From Pseudomonas bijieensis (GTDB lineage: Bacteria; Pseudomonadota; Gammaproteobacteria; Pseudomonadales; Pseudomonadaceae), in contig NZ_CP048810.1 in assembly GCF_013347965.1 (NCBI RefSeq), forward strand, positions 558,001 to 622,000: 64,000 nt of DNA, written 5' to 3'. Below, piece by piece: positions 33,277 through 43,474 of this stretch. A model generated the notes under the pieces. The model searched no databases, was not told the origin of the DNA, and saw nothing but the letters and a program-made list of their open reading frames with translations. Both the position numbers and the translations under genes were made by a program. The first letter of the stretch is position 1. Each line of letters opens with the position of its first letter.

Positions 33277-36200
33277 TCACGGCACGGTAATCTGCCGGGA
33301 CGGGCTTGGGTCGAGTTGGCGTCCCATTTCACAAATCAAGAGCGTGATCGAGTCGGCGTTACGAAGTATGACGTCGATGCGCTTGTCCGGCAAAATCGGA
33401 TCGAGAAAATCATCGCGAGCGTTATCCATGGTTCTGGCGCCGGTTATCCTGAGGATTTCCCGGGTGGTTTCCTTGTACCCAGGCAACAGTTCCATCTTCT
33501 TGTAGGTGTTATCCGTGCTGTCCCATTGCGTAAACAGTTTTGACTTGGGTGTGGTCAATGACAGCCCGTTGAGTTGCAGGTCCTTTTGCTTGTCGTATTG
33601 CGACTTTCCTGAATAAGTCGCTGTTGAAATCAAGTCCAGAAAGGGCAGCGAGGCATCCAGGTAGATGAAATCGAACGTATTGAACAACTGGTGGGAAACT
33701 TCGTGGATGAAGGTCGCCCCCTGGGCATGGGCATCGACATTAAAGGACGACGGTACGACGGCCTTGTACCAATCCAGGCCCATGTCGAAGAAAAACTGCG
33801 TGATGTAGATTCTTCCGACGGCTGCGGGCTCAAGTACGAAGGCGGTCGCTCTATCTTCCAGGTGCTTGAGGTGGCCGACCACGATGCGCTCGGCATTTTG
33901 CAACTCCCAGGACGGATCGGCCAATGCCCGGCATATGGGCGAGATCGCCGCCTCTATCTTGCTGATAAGACGGGCGTCGATGCTGTCGACCCCAAAAAAC
34001 AATCTGAGGAAACTATCCAGCCGAGAGCCCGTAAGCGGTCGTCGCTTGAATTGCTCAAAGTTGTGAAGGGCATTGAATGAATAGAACCTCGCGGTCTCCA
34101 GTGCCTGGACAATCATATTGGCGCGGTACGGATACTTCCTGCGTATCTCAGACATTCCCCGCGCTTCAATATTCAGTGAGCCCTTGGCCTTGAAGTCGCT
34201 GTAGGTGACGGCCATTTTCGACCCTGCTTTGCCGAAGCGTATGGTCTGGCGTTGTGGGTCGAGTTCCCATGTCCGGCCGTCAGACGATTTTTTCAGCAAC
34301 GGCCCCTCTCCGTGCTCATGCACGATTCGCCAGGTTTGGTTGGCTCTCGCCACCTGGAAGACTTTGCCGGCGAGGGGGACATAACGCCTGCCATTTTCCA
34401 GTGCCTTGTAGGTTTTCTCGATCGGGTCTATTTGCAAGTTCGCCAGGCTGATACCCATGGCCTCAAAAACGTTCAGGTCGGTCCGAATCTGGGCGGTGGA
34501 AGCGATGTTCTTCCAGTCACCCGCCAGTGTCGCGCCTTGCGAGACCGGTTCTATGGGATCGAGAAGACCAAATGTATCCTCACGATTCAGCATGCCCAGC
34601 GACACCATTTCTGCGGCGCCGGCGATAAAATCGTGCAAGCCTGTTTTCCAGTCATGCTGCTGCAAGGCTTCGGCTGAGGTCTTGAAGTCCTGATAGCTTT
34701 CCCAGAGGGTTTCGATAAAAGTCAGTTTGCCCGCCAATTGCCCGCCCACCAGCTTGACGCCGGAGGTGAACAGGTGCAGGACTGTTCTCCAATCAAGCTG
34801 ACGGTTTTCAATTGTCTGTGTGGTCAGCATGTCCAATAACAATGCCGTATTGTCGTTGAACAATGTGTCGAGCAGATTGGTCTGGATAGGATTGGAGGCC
34901 AGGGTCATCTCCGATCGCTGCCCGAGCGTGGCGGCGAGCAGGTTTCTGAAAATGGCCTGTTGGTTCTCGGGAAGCCGGCGAATCAGCAGGTCCTGAAGCG
35001 ATCCTGAGGTATTGAGTGCGGCTATAACGCTTTTTTCGTCCTTGAACTCGCTGAAGCAATGACCCTCATGGTAAGGCGAGTACAGGACCTGGGGGCCTGC
35101 TGCATCGAGGCTCGATCCGATCAAGTAAAGCCCCAGCGCCTTGACCGGTACCGCGCCGCCGGTCTTGATCAATTCCAGGGGGCGAATAACCGCGCTGGCA
35201 CCCTCAACCGCTTTGCGGGCGATGGCATCAGGCATGTCCATCACCTGACGGATCAGGTCGAAAGCCAGGGGGGAAAGGTGTTGTTGTAGATGACGAGCGT
35301 GAGCGTGTTGCAGCAACTGCCAGGGTAATTGTTGGCGGAAGGCTGTTTTTCTTTGCTGGACATCCGCGGTGGTGCCGGACAGTTTTTGCGCTACATGTTT
35401 TTTATAGTCGGTAGAGATATTCAATGAGGACAACATTTGCCGGACAGCGGTTTCGTTCAGGCCGTCCGGCAGCTTCTGCGTGGACGTCGAAGACACTTTG
35501 AAGCCTTTGCGGGTCACTTCGATGTGCTGCAAGGCAAAGTCGGTCAGCGAACTGGCCGGCCCGACAATGGCAAGGTTCGGCGTGATTTGGATGGTATCGG
35601 GGTCAAGGTTCTTTGCAGCGAAGCGTGCGTCCAACAGCATTTTGAGTTTATTACGTGCATAGGTTCGCAGCGGCTCGATACCGTCCAGGTAGTCCTTGCC
35701 GTCGGCCACGCTGTTTTTATATTGCTCAAGCAATTCAATGTGCAGGCGTTGGTCTTCAAGCACCGCTGCGCCGAGCCAGGCGGGAAGTTTCTGTTGCCGT
35801 CTGTTGGCCTGGGCGATGTGTGTGGCGCGCTTGAGGTTGGTGGGCGCGCCTTTGTTCAACATTGCCTGAAGGCTTTTTAGTAATGCATTGCCGGTCAGTT
35901 GCCAGCTTCCGGCTTTCAACGTGCTCAGATACCCTTGCTCGGCCTCGAAGTGTTTGATGAACGAACTCATTCGATTCACCAGCACGTTATCTTCGATCAG
36001 TTCGTACGCCTGGAGCTGATAACGCCCATGTGGCTTGCGTTGGTCGGGCGTGAGGTTGGTGAGCAAACCAAAGCGCTTTCGGGAGTCGAGCAGGTGCCGA
36101 TTCAGTTGCTGGGTGGCCACTTCGACGGACGAAAAGGCCTGCAAGCCATCGGCGGGTGTCCAGAGGATTGCCATGCCCGAATAGGGTGTATCGAGTCCTC

Positions 36201-38109
36201 CGCGTTCAGTTAATAGAAAGCAGTTGGCGAGGGGCATATAAGCCGTTCGATCTCCTACGCTGCAGACCAGCGTCAACGAATAGACATCCGGTCGAAACCC
36301 CCTGACCCCGATACGTTGTGAGCGGTCCGGATATTCTGAGTCGTAGGCAAAGACTGTTCTGATCAAGTCATTCGCAATCGCCGGCAGGCTCGCGTTGAGT
36401 TCCCTGAGTTCGGCTTCGGCGCGTATGCCTAAGGAAAAAACATTGATCAGTTCAGGCAGTAACTGCCTGAGCCCGTTGTGCAGCGAAACGCCATGGGATG
36501 CTGGCAACCGAATAAAGAGGCCATTGAAAGCCTTTTCAACATCGGTATAGCTCTTGACCTTTCTTTCCAGTTGATCGGCCATGAAGTTGGACGGGCGCAG
36601 ACTTCCATGAAAGGCGGGATGAGTCCCCCAATGTCCGGCGGTTGGCTGGCTCAGCAGGCTTTTGTTGATGAAGCTGCGTATATCCAAGGCTTTGTCGATG
36701 AGCGGGTGAATGTCGACATCGCCCTGGCGAGACATTTCCAGCGCGTAATGAAGATTATCCTTCTGCTTTTTGATGATTGCGTTCGCCAGGGATTCGGACA
36801 CGGGCAAGTCCAGTGGTTCGCCCGAGACCTGTGGCTCGTCAAAACGCAGGAAGCGGTTGCGCTCTTCCAGGCCCAGGAGGCTATAGAGTGCTTCCTTTTT
36901 TGCTGTGGTTGCGGGGTTACCGAACAACGCTTCCTTGAACCCCAGGTAGTTGTCTATCTTCTGAAAACCATGAATGGGGGTATAGAGGTAGTTTCCTTTG
37001 GCGCTGATCATCAGAGAGCCTGCAAGCTCTACATAGTGCGGCTCGTATTCCCAGAGGCGAATCGTTTCGATGAACAACAGCGCCTCGTCCCGGCGGGAAG
37101 GCCGGAACAGTCGCAGCAACTCGCGACTTTGTTCATCCGTCAGTTGCCTTTTTTCCCGTTCCACCAGGATCGCAGCCCAGAGCCCATCGTGGATGACTTG
37201 GGAAAGCAGTTTGCGCCGAGACATATAGACGCGCGCTGTTGTGTTTTCCCAGAAGGCATCGAGGCAGCCCTGAAGTGTCGGAATCAGTTTCCTGGCCGTG
37301 TCCTTTATGATGTTTTCCCATTGCAGCGGGGTGTAGGACGATGGGAGTGTGCCCGGGTGGGTCAGATCGATGTCATGCCCGGGCGGCCAGCCTTGGTTAT
37401 GGAAGTAGCCCAGGATGGCGTCGCTCAGTGGAATGCTTTCGGTCACCTGGATTGCCTTTGGACCTGCCAGGTGCCCGCCCTTGCTGAATGCCACGCGGAT
37501 CTGTCGATGATCCAGGTCCGGCAGTGCCTCGCTCAATATCTGGTCAAGCATCGATCGTAACGAGGGCAGTCTGATCAGCTCGTTCACCATGGCCAGGGCA
37601 TTGAGGCTCTGGGCGTCCTCGATGGATTTGAGTTGAGCCTGGAACACATCTTCTTCGATGAGTTGCCGGGTCTGTCTGATGTCGGTCGTGCTGATCAATT
37701 CGCTGCGCTGGGAAATCGACAAGAGGCGAAACAGGTCGTCGCGTTGCGCAGCGTCCTGGCGCATCCGATCGATCTTTTGTTCGAGGGATGCCAGGTTGTC
37801 GAGTTTTTCGATTCCACCACTGGGTGTGTAGAGGAACGCCGGTTGGGTGCTCGATGCGCTGCGGTCTGTCGAGGTGCTGAGGGCAAGGCAGCCGGCCAGT
37901 GCGATGGGCGGTTTGTTCTCGGCTTGCAACAGAATCGTTTCGGCGAACATCGGTGGCGTCTGCGCCGTGCGCCGGATGTGGTTGGGCAGGGCGATATGGT
38001 GTAACCAGTCGAGGTCTGCCTGGGTCAGCCCGTGGGTGGCGGTCAATTGGTCCAGGCGATGGGCGTTCAATACCTCGGGAAATAAAAGTGGTGTGGTTTC
38101 AGTGAGCAT
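33277..38109 (-). CDS. Giant dermonecrotic-toxin-domain protein with C-terminal zincin-like HEVSH motif
   Basis: 1610 aa from the ATG at 38109 with GAGAAG upstream (an in-frame TTG at 38136 has no ribosome site). No signal peptide. The N-terminal two thirds are helix-rich and resemble the DUF6543/dermonecrotic-toxin-like family of Pseudomonas (opening ETTPLLFPEVLNAHRLDQL, GHDIDLTHPGTLPSSYTPL). Around residues 1115-1175 an amphipathic/hydrophobic stretch occurs (TLWESYQDFKTSAEAL, HDFIAGAAEMVSLGM), then a beta module with YVPLAGKVFQVARANQTW and DGRTWELDP. The C-terminal domain carries RIYITQFFFDMGLDWY and FIHEVSHQLFNTFDF (HExxH at 33691-33705), suggesting a zinc metallopeptidase; possible third ligands are the Asp residues 7 and 12 after the motif. 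Probably a secreted or contact-delivered toxin; no secretion or immunity gene is adjacent. Confidence 0.8.
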   Translation of the reverse strand: MLTETTPLLFPEVLNAHRLDQLTATHGLTQADLDWLHHIALPNHIRRTAQTPPMFAETILLQAENKPPIALAGCLALSTSTDRSASSTQPAFLYTPSGGIEKLDNLASLEQKIDRMRQDAAQRDDLFRLLSISQRSELISTTDIRQTRQLIEEDVFQAQLKSIEDAQSLNALAMVNELIRLPSLRSMLDQILSEALPDLDHRQIRVAFSKGGHLAGPKAIQVTESIPLSDAILGYFHNQGWPPGHDIDLTHPGTLPSSYTPLQWENIIKDTARKLIPTLQGCLDAFWENTTARVYMSRRKLLSQVIHDGLWAAILVEREKRQLTDEQSRELLRLFRPSRRDEALLFIETIRLWEYEPHYVELAGSLMISAKGNYLYTPIHGFQKIDNYLGFKEALFGNPATTAKKEALYSLLGLEERNRFLRFDEPQVSGEPLDLPVSESLANAIIKKQKDNLHYALEMSRQGDVDIHPLIDKALDIRSFINKSLLSQPTAGHWGTHPAFHGSLRPSNFMADQLERKVKSYTDVEKAFNGLFIRLPASHGVSLHNGLRQLLPELINVFSLGIRAEAELRELNASLPAIANDLIRTVFAYDSEYPDRSQRIGVRGFRPDVYSLTLVCSVGDRTAYMPLANCFLLTERGGLDTPYSGMAILWTPADGLQAFSSVEVATQQLNRHLLDSRKRFGLLTNLTPDQRKPHGRYQLQAYELIEDNVLVNRMSSFIKHFEAEQGYLSTLKAGSWQLTGNALLKSLQAMLNKGAPTNLKRATHIAQANRRQQKLPAWLGAAVLEDQRLHIELLEQYKNSVADGKDYLDGIEPLRTYARNKLKMLLDARFAAKNLDPDTIQITPNLAIVGPASSLTDFALQHIEVTRKGFKVSSTSTQKLPDGLNETAVRQMLSSLNISTDYKKHVAQKLSGTTADVQQRKTAFRQQLPWQLLQHAHARHLQQHLSPLAFDLIRQVMDMPDAIARKAVEGASAVIRPLELIKTGGAVPVKALGLYLIGSSLDAAGPQVLYSPYHEGHCFSEFKDEKSVIAALNTSGSLQDLLIRRLPENQQAIFRNLLAATLGQRSEMTLASNPIQTNLLDTLFNDNTALLLDMLTTQTIENRQLDWRTVLHLFTSGVKLVGGQLAGKLTFIETLWESYQDFKTSAEALQQHDWKTGLHDFIAGAAEMVSLGMLNREDTFGLLDPIEPVSQGATLAGDWKNIASTAQIRTDLNVFEAMGISLANLQIDPIEKTYKALENGRRYVPLAGKVFQVARANQTWRIVHEHGEGPLLKKSSDGRTWELDPQRQTIRFGKAGSKMAVTYSDFKAKGSLNIEARGMSEIRRKYPYRANMIVQALETARFYSFNALHNFEQFKRRPLTGSRLDSFLRLFFGVDSIDARLISKIEAAISPICRALADPSWELQNAERIVVGHLKHLEDRATAFVLEPAAVGRIYITQFFFDMGLDWYKAVVPSSFNVDAHAQGATFIHEVSHQLFNTFDFIYLDASLPFLDLISTATYSGKSQYDKQKDLQLNGLSLTTPKSKLFTQWDSTDNTYKKMELLPGYKETTREILRITGARTMDNARDDFLDPILPDKRIDVILRNADSITLLICEMGRQLDPSPSRQITVP

Positions 38110-38259
38110 CGTTGCTTCTCGATCAAGGCGCCTCAAGGCGGCGCGAACGTGGAGGAAGCCGCCAGACTAGGCAACGATGAATGGGCAAAGGTGGTACATA
38201 GTTACCGCACGCTGGGTTTGAGGCCTGTCAGGCTGGAATATCGATGCAAGCGGACCTAC

Positions 38260-38340
38260 CGCTATCGCGAGCAGGCTCGCCCCCACTGGAGAGCTGTGGC
38301 GGCTTTTGCGAGCAGGCTTTGCTCGCACCGCGAAGCGGTG
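38260..38340. repeat. REP elements upstream of dpkA
   Basis: TATCGCGAGCAGGCTCGC (38263-38280) and a degenerate second copy TTGCGAGCAGGCTTTGCTCG (from 38305) occupy the divergent gap between the toxin-like gene and dpkA. Confidence 0.8.
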
Positions 38341-38402
38341 TTTAATCACCCGGCGAGTCCTTTACGCTGTTGCTACCTCCAACAATCATTCTGGAGCTTC
38401 AG

Positions 38403-39434
38403 ATGTCTGCGCCATCCGATCATGCCGCTTCTTGCACCTTGTCCTACGATGCTCTGGTGAACCTGCTGGAGAAGATTTTCCTGCGTCATGGCACGTCGAC
38501 CGACGTTGCGCGGTGCCTGGCTGAAAACTGTGCCGGGGCCGAGCGCGACGGAGCCCATAGCCATGGGGTGTTTCGCATTCCCGGTTATGTCTCGACGCTC
38601 AACAGCGGTTGGGTCAACGGTCAGGCCGTGCCGACGGTCGAAGATGTCGCATCAGGGTTTGTCGCAGTGGACGCCGGTAACGGGTTTGCCCAGCCAGCCC
38701 TGGCCGCCGCGCGTCCATTGCTGGTGGCGAAGGCTCGCAGCGCCGGTATCGCTGTCCTGGCCATTCGCAACTCCCATCACTTCGCCGCGCTCTGGCCGGA
38801 TGTCGAGCCGTTTGCCTATGAAGGCCTGGTGGCGTTGAGTGTGGTCAACAGCATGACGTGCGTGGTGCCCCATGGCGCCGACCGTCCATTGTTCGGCACC
38901 AATCCCATTGCCTTCGCCGCACCGCGGGCCGACGGCGAGCCGATTGTCTTCGACCTCGCCACCAGCGCCATCGCCCACGGCGACGTACAGATTGCCGCAC
39001 GCAAGGGCGAGTTGTTGCCGCCGGGCATGGGAGTGGACAGCCTCGGCCAGCCGACCCGCGACCCCAAGGCGATTCTCGAAGGTGGTGCGCTCCTGCCATT
39101 TGGCGGGCACAAGGGCTCGGCGTTGTCGATGATGGTCGAGTTGCTGGCCGCCGCCCTGACTGGCGGTAATTTTTCCTTCGAATTCGACTGGCACAACCAT
39201 CCGGGCGCCAAGACGCCGTGGACCGGCCAGTTGTTGATCGTGATCGACCCGAGCAAGACCGCCGGGCAGGATTTCGCCGAGCGCAGCCAGGAATTGGTCA
39301 GGCAGATGCATGGCGTCGGGTTGCGCCGGCTGCCGGGGGATCGTCGCCATCGCGAGCGCAGCAAATCCAATGAACATGGGATTACCTTGGACGAGCAGGC
39401 CTTGGCGCAGTTGCGCGAGTTGGCGGGGAGTTGA
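38403..39434 (+). CDS. dpkA: Delta1-piperideine-2-carboxylate / delta1-pyrroline-2-carboxylate reductase DpkA
   Basis: 343 aa from the ATG at 38403, preceded by GGAGCTTCAG. It belongs to the malate/L-lactate (Ldh2) dehydrogenase superfamily and closely resembles DpkA: CAGAERDGAHSHGVFRIPGY, AVLAIRNSHHFAALWPDVEP, LFGTNPIAFAAP and ALLPFGGHKGSALSMMVELL. The enzyme uses NADPH to reduce the cyclic imines from D-lysine and D-proline/hydroxyproline catabolism to L-pipecolate or L-proline. Cytoplasmic. It is followed by a GntR gene on the same strand about 100 bp downstream, and lies 4 kb from an HcnABC-like amine dehydrogenase operon that might supply such imines. Confidence 0.9.
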   Translation: MSAPSDHAASCTLSYDALVNLLEKIFLRHGTSTDVARCLAENCAGAERDGAHSHGVFRIPGYVSTLNSGWVNGQAVPTVEDVASGFVAVDAGNGFAQPALAAARPLLVAKARSAGIAVLAIRNSHHFAALWPDVEPFAYEGLVALSVVNSMTCVVPHGADRPLFGTNPIAFAAPRADGEPIVFDLATSAIAHGDVQIAARKGELLPPGMGVDSLGQPTRDPKAILEGGALLPFGGHKGSALSMMVELLAAALTGGNFSFEFDWHNHPGAKTPWTGQLLIVIDPSKTAGQDFAERSQELVRQMHGVGLRRLPGDRRHRERSKSNEHGITLDEQALAQLRELAGS

Positions 39435-39535
39435 ACAACCTGGGAGCGACCCCATCGACCGGGGCCGGTGCCTTGCCGTGACACGCTGCGCCAAGCCTTT
39501 TACTATGACGGCTTCTTTTCTCTGGAATCGCCTGG

Positions 39536-40249
39536 ATGAGTAAGCCCGGCCAAACGGTGCTGGTTGCGCTGCGCAAGATGATCGCCTCGGGCGAGCTGGC
39601 CGCTGGTGAGCGCTTGATGGAAGTCCCCACGGCTGAGCTGTTCGGTGTTTCGCGCATGCCGGTGCGCATGGCGTTCCGCACCCTGGAGCAGGAAGGGTTG
39701 CTGGTGCGCTTCGGCGGACGAGGTTTCCAGGTACGTTCGGTCAGCGCCGAGCAGATCGCCGGGGCCGTGGAGGTGCGTGGCGTGCTGGAGGGCCTGGCGG
39801 CACGGCAGACGGCCGAGCACGGTTTGTCTGAAGAGGCCCGCGCGATACTCGAGCAATGCCTGGTGCAGGGCGATGAACTGTTCGCCAAGGGCTATGTGAC
39901 CGAGGACGACCTGGAGGTGTATCACGACCTCAACATGCGCTTTCACCAGGTGATCGTCGAAGGTAGCCACAACCCGGCGATTGCCGATGCCCTGTCCCGC
40001 AACGATCATCTGCCATTCGCCTCAGTGACCGCCCTGGCGGTGGATCGCCAGAACATGGCCGGCGAGTTTCGCCGCTTCAACTATGCCCATATGCAACACC
40101 ATTCGGTGTTCGACGCCCTGATCAACCGCCAGAGCGGCCGTGCCGAGGCCATCATGCGCGAGCATGCCAATGCGACCCTGCGCTACGCCGAAGTGTTCGG
40201 CTCGACGCTGGCTGACGAGCGGATGACGGTGATTCTCCGTTCGGAGTGA
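39536..40249 (+). CDS. GntR/FCD family regulator, likely VanR
   Basis: 237 aa. N-terminal GntR winged helix (ALRKMIASGELAAGERLMEV, ELFGVSRMPVRMAFRTLEQEG), then an all-helical FCD effector domain (about 85-220; VEVRGVLEGLAARQTAE, YHDLNMRFHQVIVEGSHNP, MQHHSVFDALINRQSGRAEA). It is convergent with vanAB, across a REP pair. The vanAB repressor VanR is a GntR regulator linked to vanAB in other pseudomonads, so that identity is favoured; regulation of dpkA, which lies just upstream on the same strand, is the alternative. Confidence 0.85.
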   Translation: MSKPGQTVLVALRKMIASGELAAGERLMEVPTAELFGVSRMPVRMAFRTLEQEGLLVRFGGRGFQVRSVSAEQIAGAVEVRGVLEGLAARQTAEHGLSEEARAILEQCLVQGDELFAKGYVTEDDLEVYHDLNMRFHQVIVEGSHNPAIADALSRNDHLPFASVTALAVDRQNMAGEFRRFNYAHMQHHSVFDALINRQSGRAEAIMREHANATLRYAEVFGSTLADERMTVILRSE

Positions 40250-40299
40250 ACAGCCCCAATTGTGGATGACTGCTGGATTTGTGACCCACCACAGACCCC

Positions 40300-40390
40300 C
40301 TGTGGGAGCGAGCCTGCTCGCGAAAGCGGTGGGTCAGTCACCCTCGATGCTGCAGAACCGACGCCATCGCGAGCAGGCTCGCTCCCACAA
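40300..40390. repeat. REP pair between the GntR gene and vanB
   Basis: GTGGGAGCGAGCCTGCTCGC (40302-40321) and GCGAGCAGGCTCGCTCCCAC (40369-40388) are near-perfect inverted copies in the gap between convergent genes. Confidence 0.92.
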
Positions 40391-40398
40391 TGCCGGTG

Positions 40399-41349
40399 TT
40401 AGAGGTCCAGTACCAAGACTGGTGTCCTGGACCTGGAACAACACGGTGTGAACTGGTCGTTGCCGGCCTGTTCCGCCTCGGTCAGAAACATGTCCCGATG
40501 TTCCGGTACACCTTCCAGCACACGCGTCAGGCAGGTGCCGCATACACCTTGCTCGCAGGAAATCGGAATCTCGATGCCATGGCTCTCCAGTACCTGCACC
40601 ACACTGCGGTCCGCCGGCACCTCGAACACTTGGCCGCTGCGGGCCAGCTTGACCGAAAAGCTGCCATCGGCGCGGGTATCGGTGGGGGCGGCGGCGAAGT
40701 ATTCGCGGTGCAGGCAGGCTTCTTGCCAGCCCTGGCTCTTGGCTGTGTCGAGGATGTGCTGCATGAAACCACCGGGCCCGCACACGTAGAGGTGCAGGTC
40801 ATCGCCGGGCGCGGCCAGGACCCTGGCGGCGTCCAGCTGGGTTTGCGGTTCTTCATCGAAATGCAGGAATACCCGGTCGGCGTAAGGGGATTGGCGCAGG
40901 CGCTCGACAAAGGCCGCGCGGTCCCGGGCGCGGGCGCAGTAATGCAGCTCGAACGTCGCACCGCTCTGGGCCAGGTGCTCGGCCATGCACAGGATCGGCG
41001 TAATACCGATGCCACCAGCGAACAACAAGCTGCGCCGGGCTTGCGGGGCGAGGGCGAACAGGTTGCGCGGTTCGCTGATGTGCAAGCGCATGCCTGGCTG
41101 GATCAGCTCATGCAGGCTGCGCGAACCACCGCGGGACGCCGGATCCTTGAGCACGCCGATGAGGTAGCGATGCCGTTCCTCGGGATGATTGCACAGCGAG
41201 TACTGGCGAATCAGCCCGCCGGGCAAATGCACGTCGATATGGGCGCCGGCGGTGAAGGCCGGCAACGGCTCGCCATCGACACGCGTCAGCTCGTAGCTGC
41301 AGATGTCGAGGGCTTCGTTGTGTCGCGCCGCGACCTGGACTTCGATCAT
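40399..41349 (-). CDS. vanB: Vanillate O-demethylase reductase subunit VanB
   Basis: 316 aa. The order is FMN-binding barrel ([14 protein letters not shown]), NAD-binding domain ([31 protein letters not shown]) and C-terminal plant-type [2Fe-2S] domain ([18 protein letters not shown], with a fourth Cys near the end, FTPCCS). This passes electrons from NADH to the Rieske oxygenase VanA. The start overlaps the vanA stop by 4 nt (ATGA). With VanA it converts vanillate to protocatechuate plus formaldehyde. Confidence 0.92.
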   Translation of the reverse strand: MIEVQVAARHNEALDICSYELTRVDGEPLPAFTAGAHIDVHLPGGLIRQYSLCNHPEERHRYLIGVLKDPASRGGSRSLHELIQPGMRLHISEPRNLFALAPQARRSLLFAGGIGITPILCMAEHLAQSGATFELHYCARARDRAAFVERLRQSPYADRVFLHFDEEPQTQLDAARVLAAPGDDLHLYVCGPGGFMQHILDTAKSQGWQEACLHREYFAAAPTDTRADGSFSVKLARSGQVFEVPADRSVVQVLESHGIEIPISCEQGVCGTCLTRVLEGVPEHRDMFLTEAEQAGNDQFTPCCSRSRTPVLVLDL

Positions 41350-42431
41350 GGCCGCTGCTCCGCCACTTGCGGTTGATGGCTGCTGGCGATCAAACCGGCC
41401 TGTGCTTCCCGTTCCCGTGCGATCCAGCGCTCCAGCACCCGACGGGACTGCACACCACCGGCATCGATGTTGAGCTTGAGCAAATTGCGTTGCGGATGAT
41501 CCAGCAGGTTGCGCTGTTGGCGCTCGAGCATTTCCAGGTCTTCGCTGAAAATCTTGCCTTGGCCTTCGCGAATGGACGCGGTAAGGGCTTCATCCTGCGG
41601 TTGGAAATGTCGCGCCATGCCCCAGAAATACCAGATCGAGGTCTCGGTTTCCGGCGTGATGAAATCCACCACGATGCTCGATGCCTTGAATTGCGGCGCG
41701 GCGTGATAACCGCCGTTGCCGGCATGGGCGACACCCACTTCGATCAGTACATGGCTGGGCGGGGTGAAGCGGCAGATCTGCCAGCGGTCCACCGGCACAT
41801 CGTCGGCCAGGTTGTTGCCGCGCAAGGCCATGCGCCAGAACGGCGGGGCCATGATGTTTTCCATGTGCCGGGCGGTAACCACTTCGTCACCTTCGACCGT
41901 GGTCACCGGCGGTGCCTCGTCGATCTCCTTCTGGCCGATGCTTGAGGCATGGACGTAGGTTTCGTGGGTCAGGTCCATCAGGTTGTCGATCATCAGGCGA
42001 TAGTCGCACTGGATGTGGAACAGGCCTCCGCCATAGGCCCATTCATCGCTTTCGGCCCATTCCAGATGATGGATCAGCGCCGGGTCGGCCAGCGCCTGGT
42101 CACCAGGCCAGACCCAGATGAACCCATGCCGCTCCTGGACCGCAAAAGTCTTGTTGCAAGGGAACCCTCGTACCCGCTGCCCTGGCATCTCGACGGTCTT
42201 GCCGTCGCTGCCCATCACCAGACCGTGATAGCCGCACACCAGGTTGCCGTTTTCGACATAACCCAAGGAGAGCGGGGCGCCGCGATGAGGGCAGAAATCT
42301 TCCACGGCCGCGACCTTGCCCTCATGCCCGCGGTAAAAAACCATCTTCTCACCGCAGATCTGGCGACCCAGGGGGTTGTCGGCGATTTCATCGGGGGTGC
42401 AGGCAACGTACCAGGCATTTTTGGGGTACAT
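41346..42431 (-). CDS. vanA: Vanillate O-demethylase oxygenase subunit VanA
   Basis: 361 aa from the ATG at 42431 ([11 protein letters not shown]), with GGAG upstream; the longer frame up to 42473 lacks a ribosome site. Rieske [2Fe-2S] ligands are in [11 protein letters not shown] and CGYHGLVMG, and the mononuclear-iron site in [16 protein letters not shown]. The sequence follows VanA closely ([68 protein letters not shown]). Hydroxylates the methoxyl of vanillate, a lignin-derived aromatic acid. First gene of the vanAB operon. Confidence 0.94.
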   Translation of the reverse strand: MYPKNAWYVACTPDEIADNPLGRQICGEKMVFYRGHEGKVAAVEDFCPHRGAPLSLGYVENGNLVCGYHGLVMGSDGKTVEMPGQRVRGFPCNKTFAVQERHGFIWVWPGDQALADPALIHHLEWAESDEWAYGGGLFHIQCDYRLMIDNLMDLTHETYVHASSIGQKEIDEAPPVTTVEGDEVVTARHMENIMAPPFWRMALRGNNLADDVPVDRWQICRFTPPSHVLIEVGVAHAGNGGYHAAPQFKASSIVVDFITPETETSIWYFWGMARHFQPQDEALTASIREGQGKIFSEDLEMLERQQRNLLDHPQRNLLKLNIDAGGVQSRRVLERWIAREREAQAGLIASSHQPQVAEQRP

Positions 42432-42568
42432 GACGGATCTCCAGGCGGATGTTGTTCTTGTCTGTGGATCCATTAACTCTCTTAACTAATTTGCTTGTCA
42501 ATTGTTTTGCTGGATTTGTGGATGATTGGTTATTTAGTGGATCCATTGATGCTGAATCGACGATTGCA

Positions 42569-43474
42569 TCAAAACCGATAGGCCGCCGGCACCTGCGCTT
42601 CGATAAACCGCTGCATGTGCTCCAGAAAACTGGCTTGCAGCCTGGAAACCGGCCCCTGGATGGGCAGGAGCATGCTGAAGTCCATTTCTATCGCCGGTTC
42701 GAAGGCCCGGAAGACGATGCCCTGGCCCCGGTACTCGACAGCACTGATGGCATCCACCAGCGCCACGCCCAGACCTTGTTCGACGAACGCGCACATGGGC
42801 AACGAGAGCTGGGTTTCCAGGCGCAGCTCACGGTCTACGCCATGGGCGGCGAAGATGGCGTCGATGTGTTGGCGTGAGGCAATCGCCTGCGGGTAGGAAA
42901 TGAACGGTTCGCCCTGCAGATCCTCTGGACGGATGGTTGCCTGGTCCTGCAAGCGATGGCCGGCCGGTAGGGCGCAGAGCATGCGCGTTGCCAGCAATTT
43001 TTCGGCGCGGGGGCTCGGGTAAGTGTTGGGCAGCACGATCAGGCCCAGGTCGCAGCGCTGGCCCACCACCAAGTCCACCACTTCCCGGGACGAATGCACC
43101 ACCAGCGATATCTGTACTTGATCGTGTTCAGCCATGAACGCGGCAATCGCCCGGGGCACGAATGACAAGCCCATGGCCGGTGCGCAGGCAATGTGCAGGG
43201 AGCCGCGCTTGAGCGTGCGGATGTCCTGGGCGGTCCGCGCAATGCGTTCCACGCCCAACAACGAGCGCTGCACTTCCTGATACAGGGTCATGGCCTCGGC
43301 GGTGGGTTGCAGCCGCCCCTTGACCCGGTCGAACAGGCTGAAACCGATGTCCTCTTCCAGGCTGGCGATCAGCCGGGTCGCCGCGGGTTGCGAGATGTGC
43401 AGCATTTCGGCGGCGCGGGTCACGGTCTGGCCCAGGATCACGGCGCGAAAAGCTTCCAGTTGACGGAGGTTCAT
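42569..43474 (-). CDS. LysR family transcriptional regulator
   Basis: 301 aa from the ATG at 43474 (MNLRQLEAFRAV) with GGAAG upstream; longer starts at 43492 and 43516 are less likely. N-terminal winged HTH (QTVTRAAEMLHISQPAATRLIASLEEDIG) and periplasmic-binding-like effector domain (residues 90-295). Divergent from the HcnABC-like amine dehydrogenase operon at 43634 with 159 bp between, so it is probably the regulator of that operon, activated by its substrate. It could in principle also act on vanAB, whose 5' end is 138 bp away. Confidence 0.9.
   Translation of the reverse strand: MNLRQLEAFRAVILGQTVTRAAEMLHISQPAATRLIASLEEDIGFSLFDRVKGRLQPTAEAMTLYQEVQRSLLGVERIARTAQDIRTLKRGSLHIACAPAMGLSFVPRAIAAFMAEHDQVQISLVVHSSREVVDLVVGQRCDLGLIVLPNTYPSPRAEKLLATRMLCALPAGHRLQDQATIRPEDLQGEPFISYPQAIASRQHIDAIFAAHGVDRELRLETQLSLPMCAFVEQGLGVALVDAISAVEYRGQGIVFRAFEPAIEMDFSMLLPIQGPVSRLQASFLEHMQRFIEAQVPAAYRF

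Noticed and set aside
33277..38109. Type VI secretion effector with a neighbouring VgrG/Hcp or immunity gene
   Set aside because: The flanking genes are a FecR-type gene and dpkA; no VgrG, PAAR, Hcp or small immunity-like gene is present.
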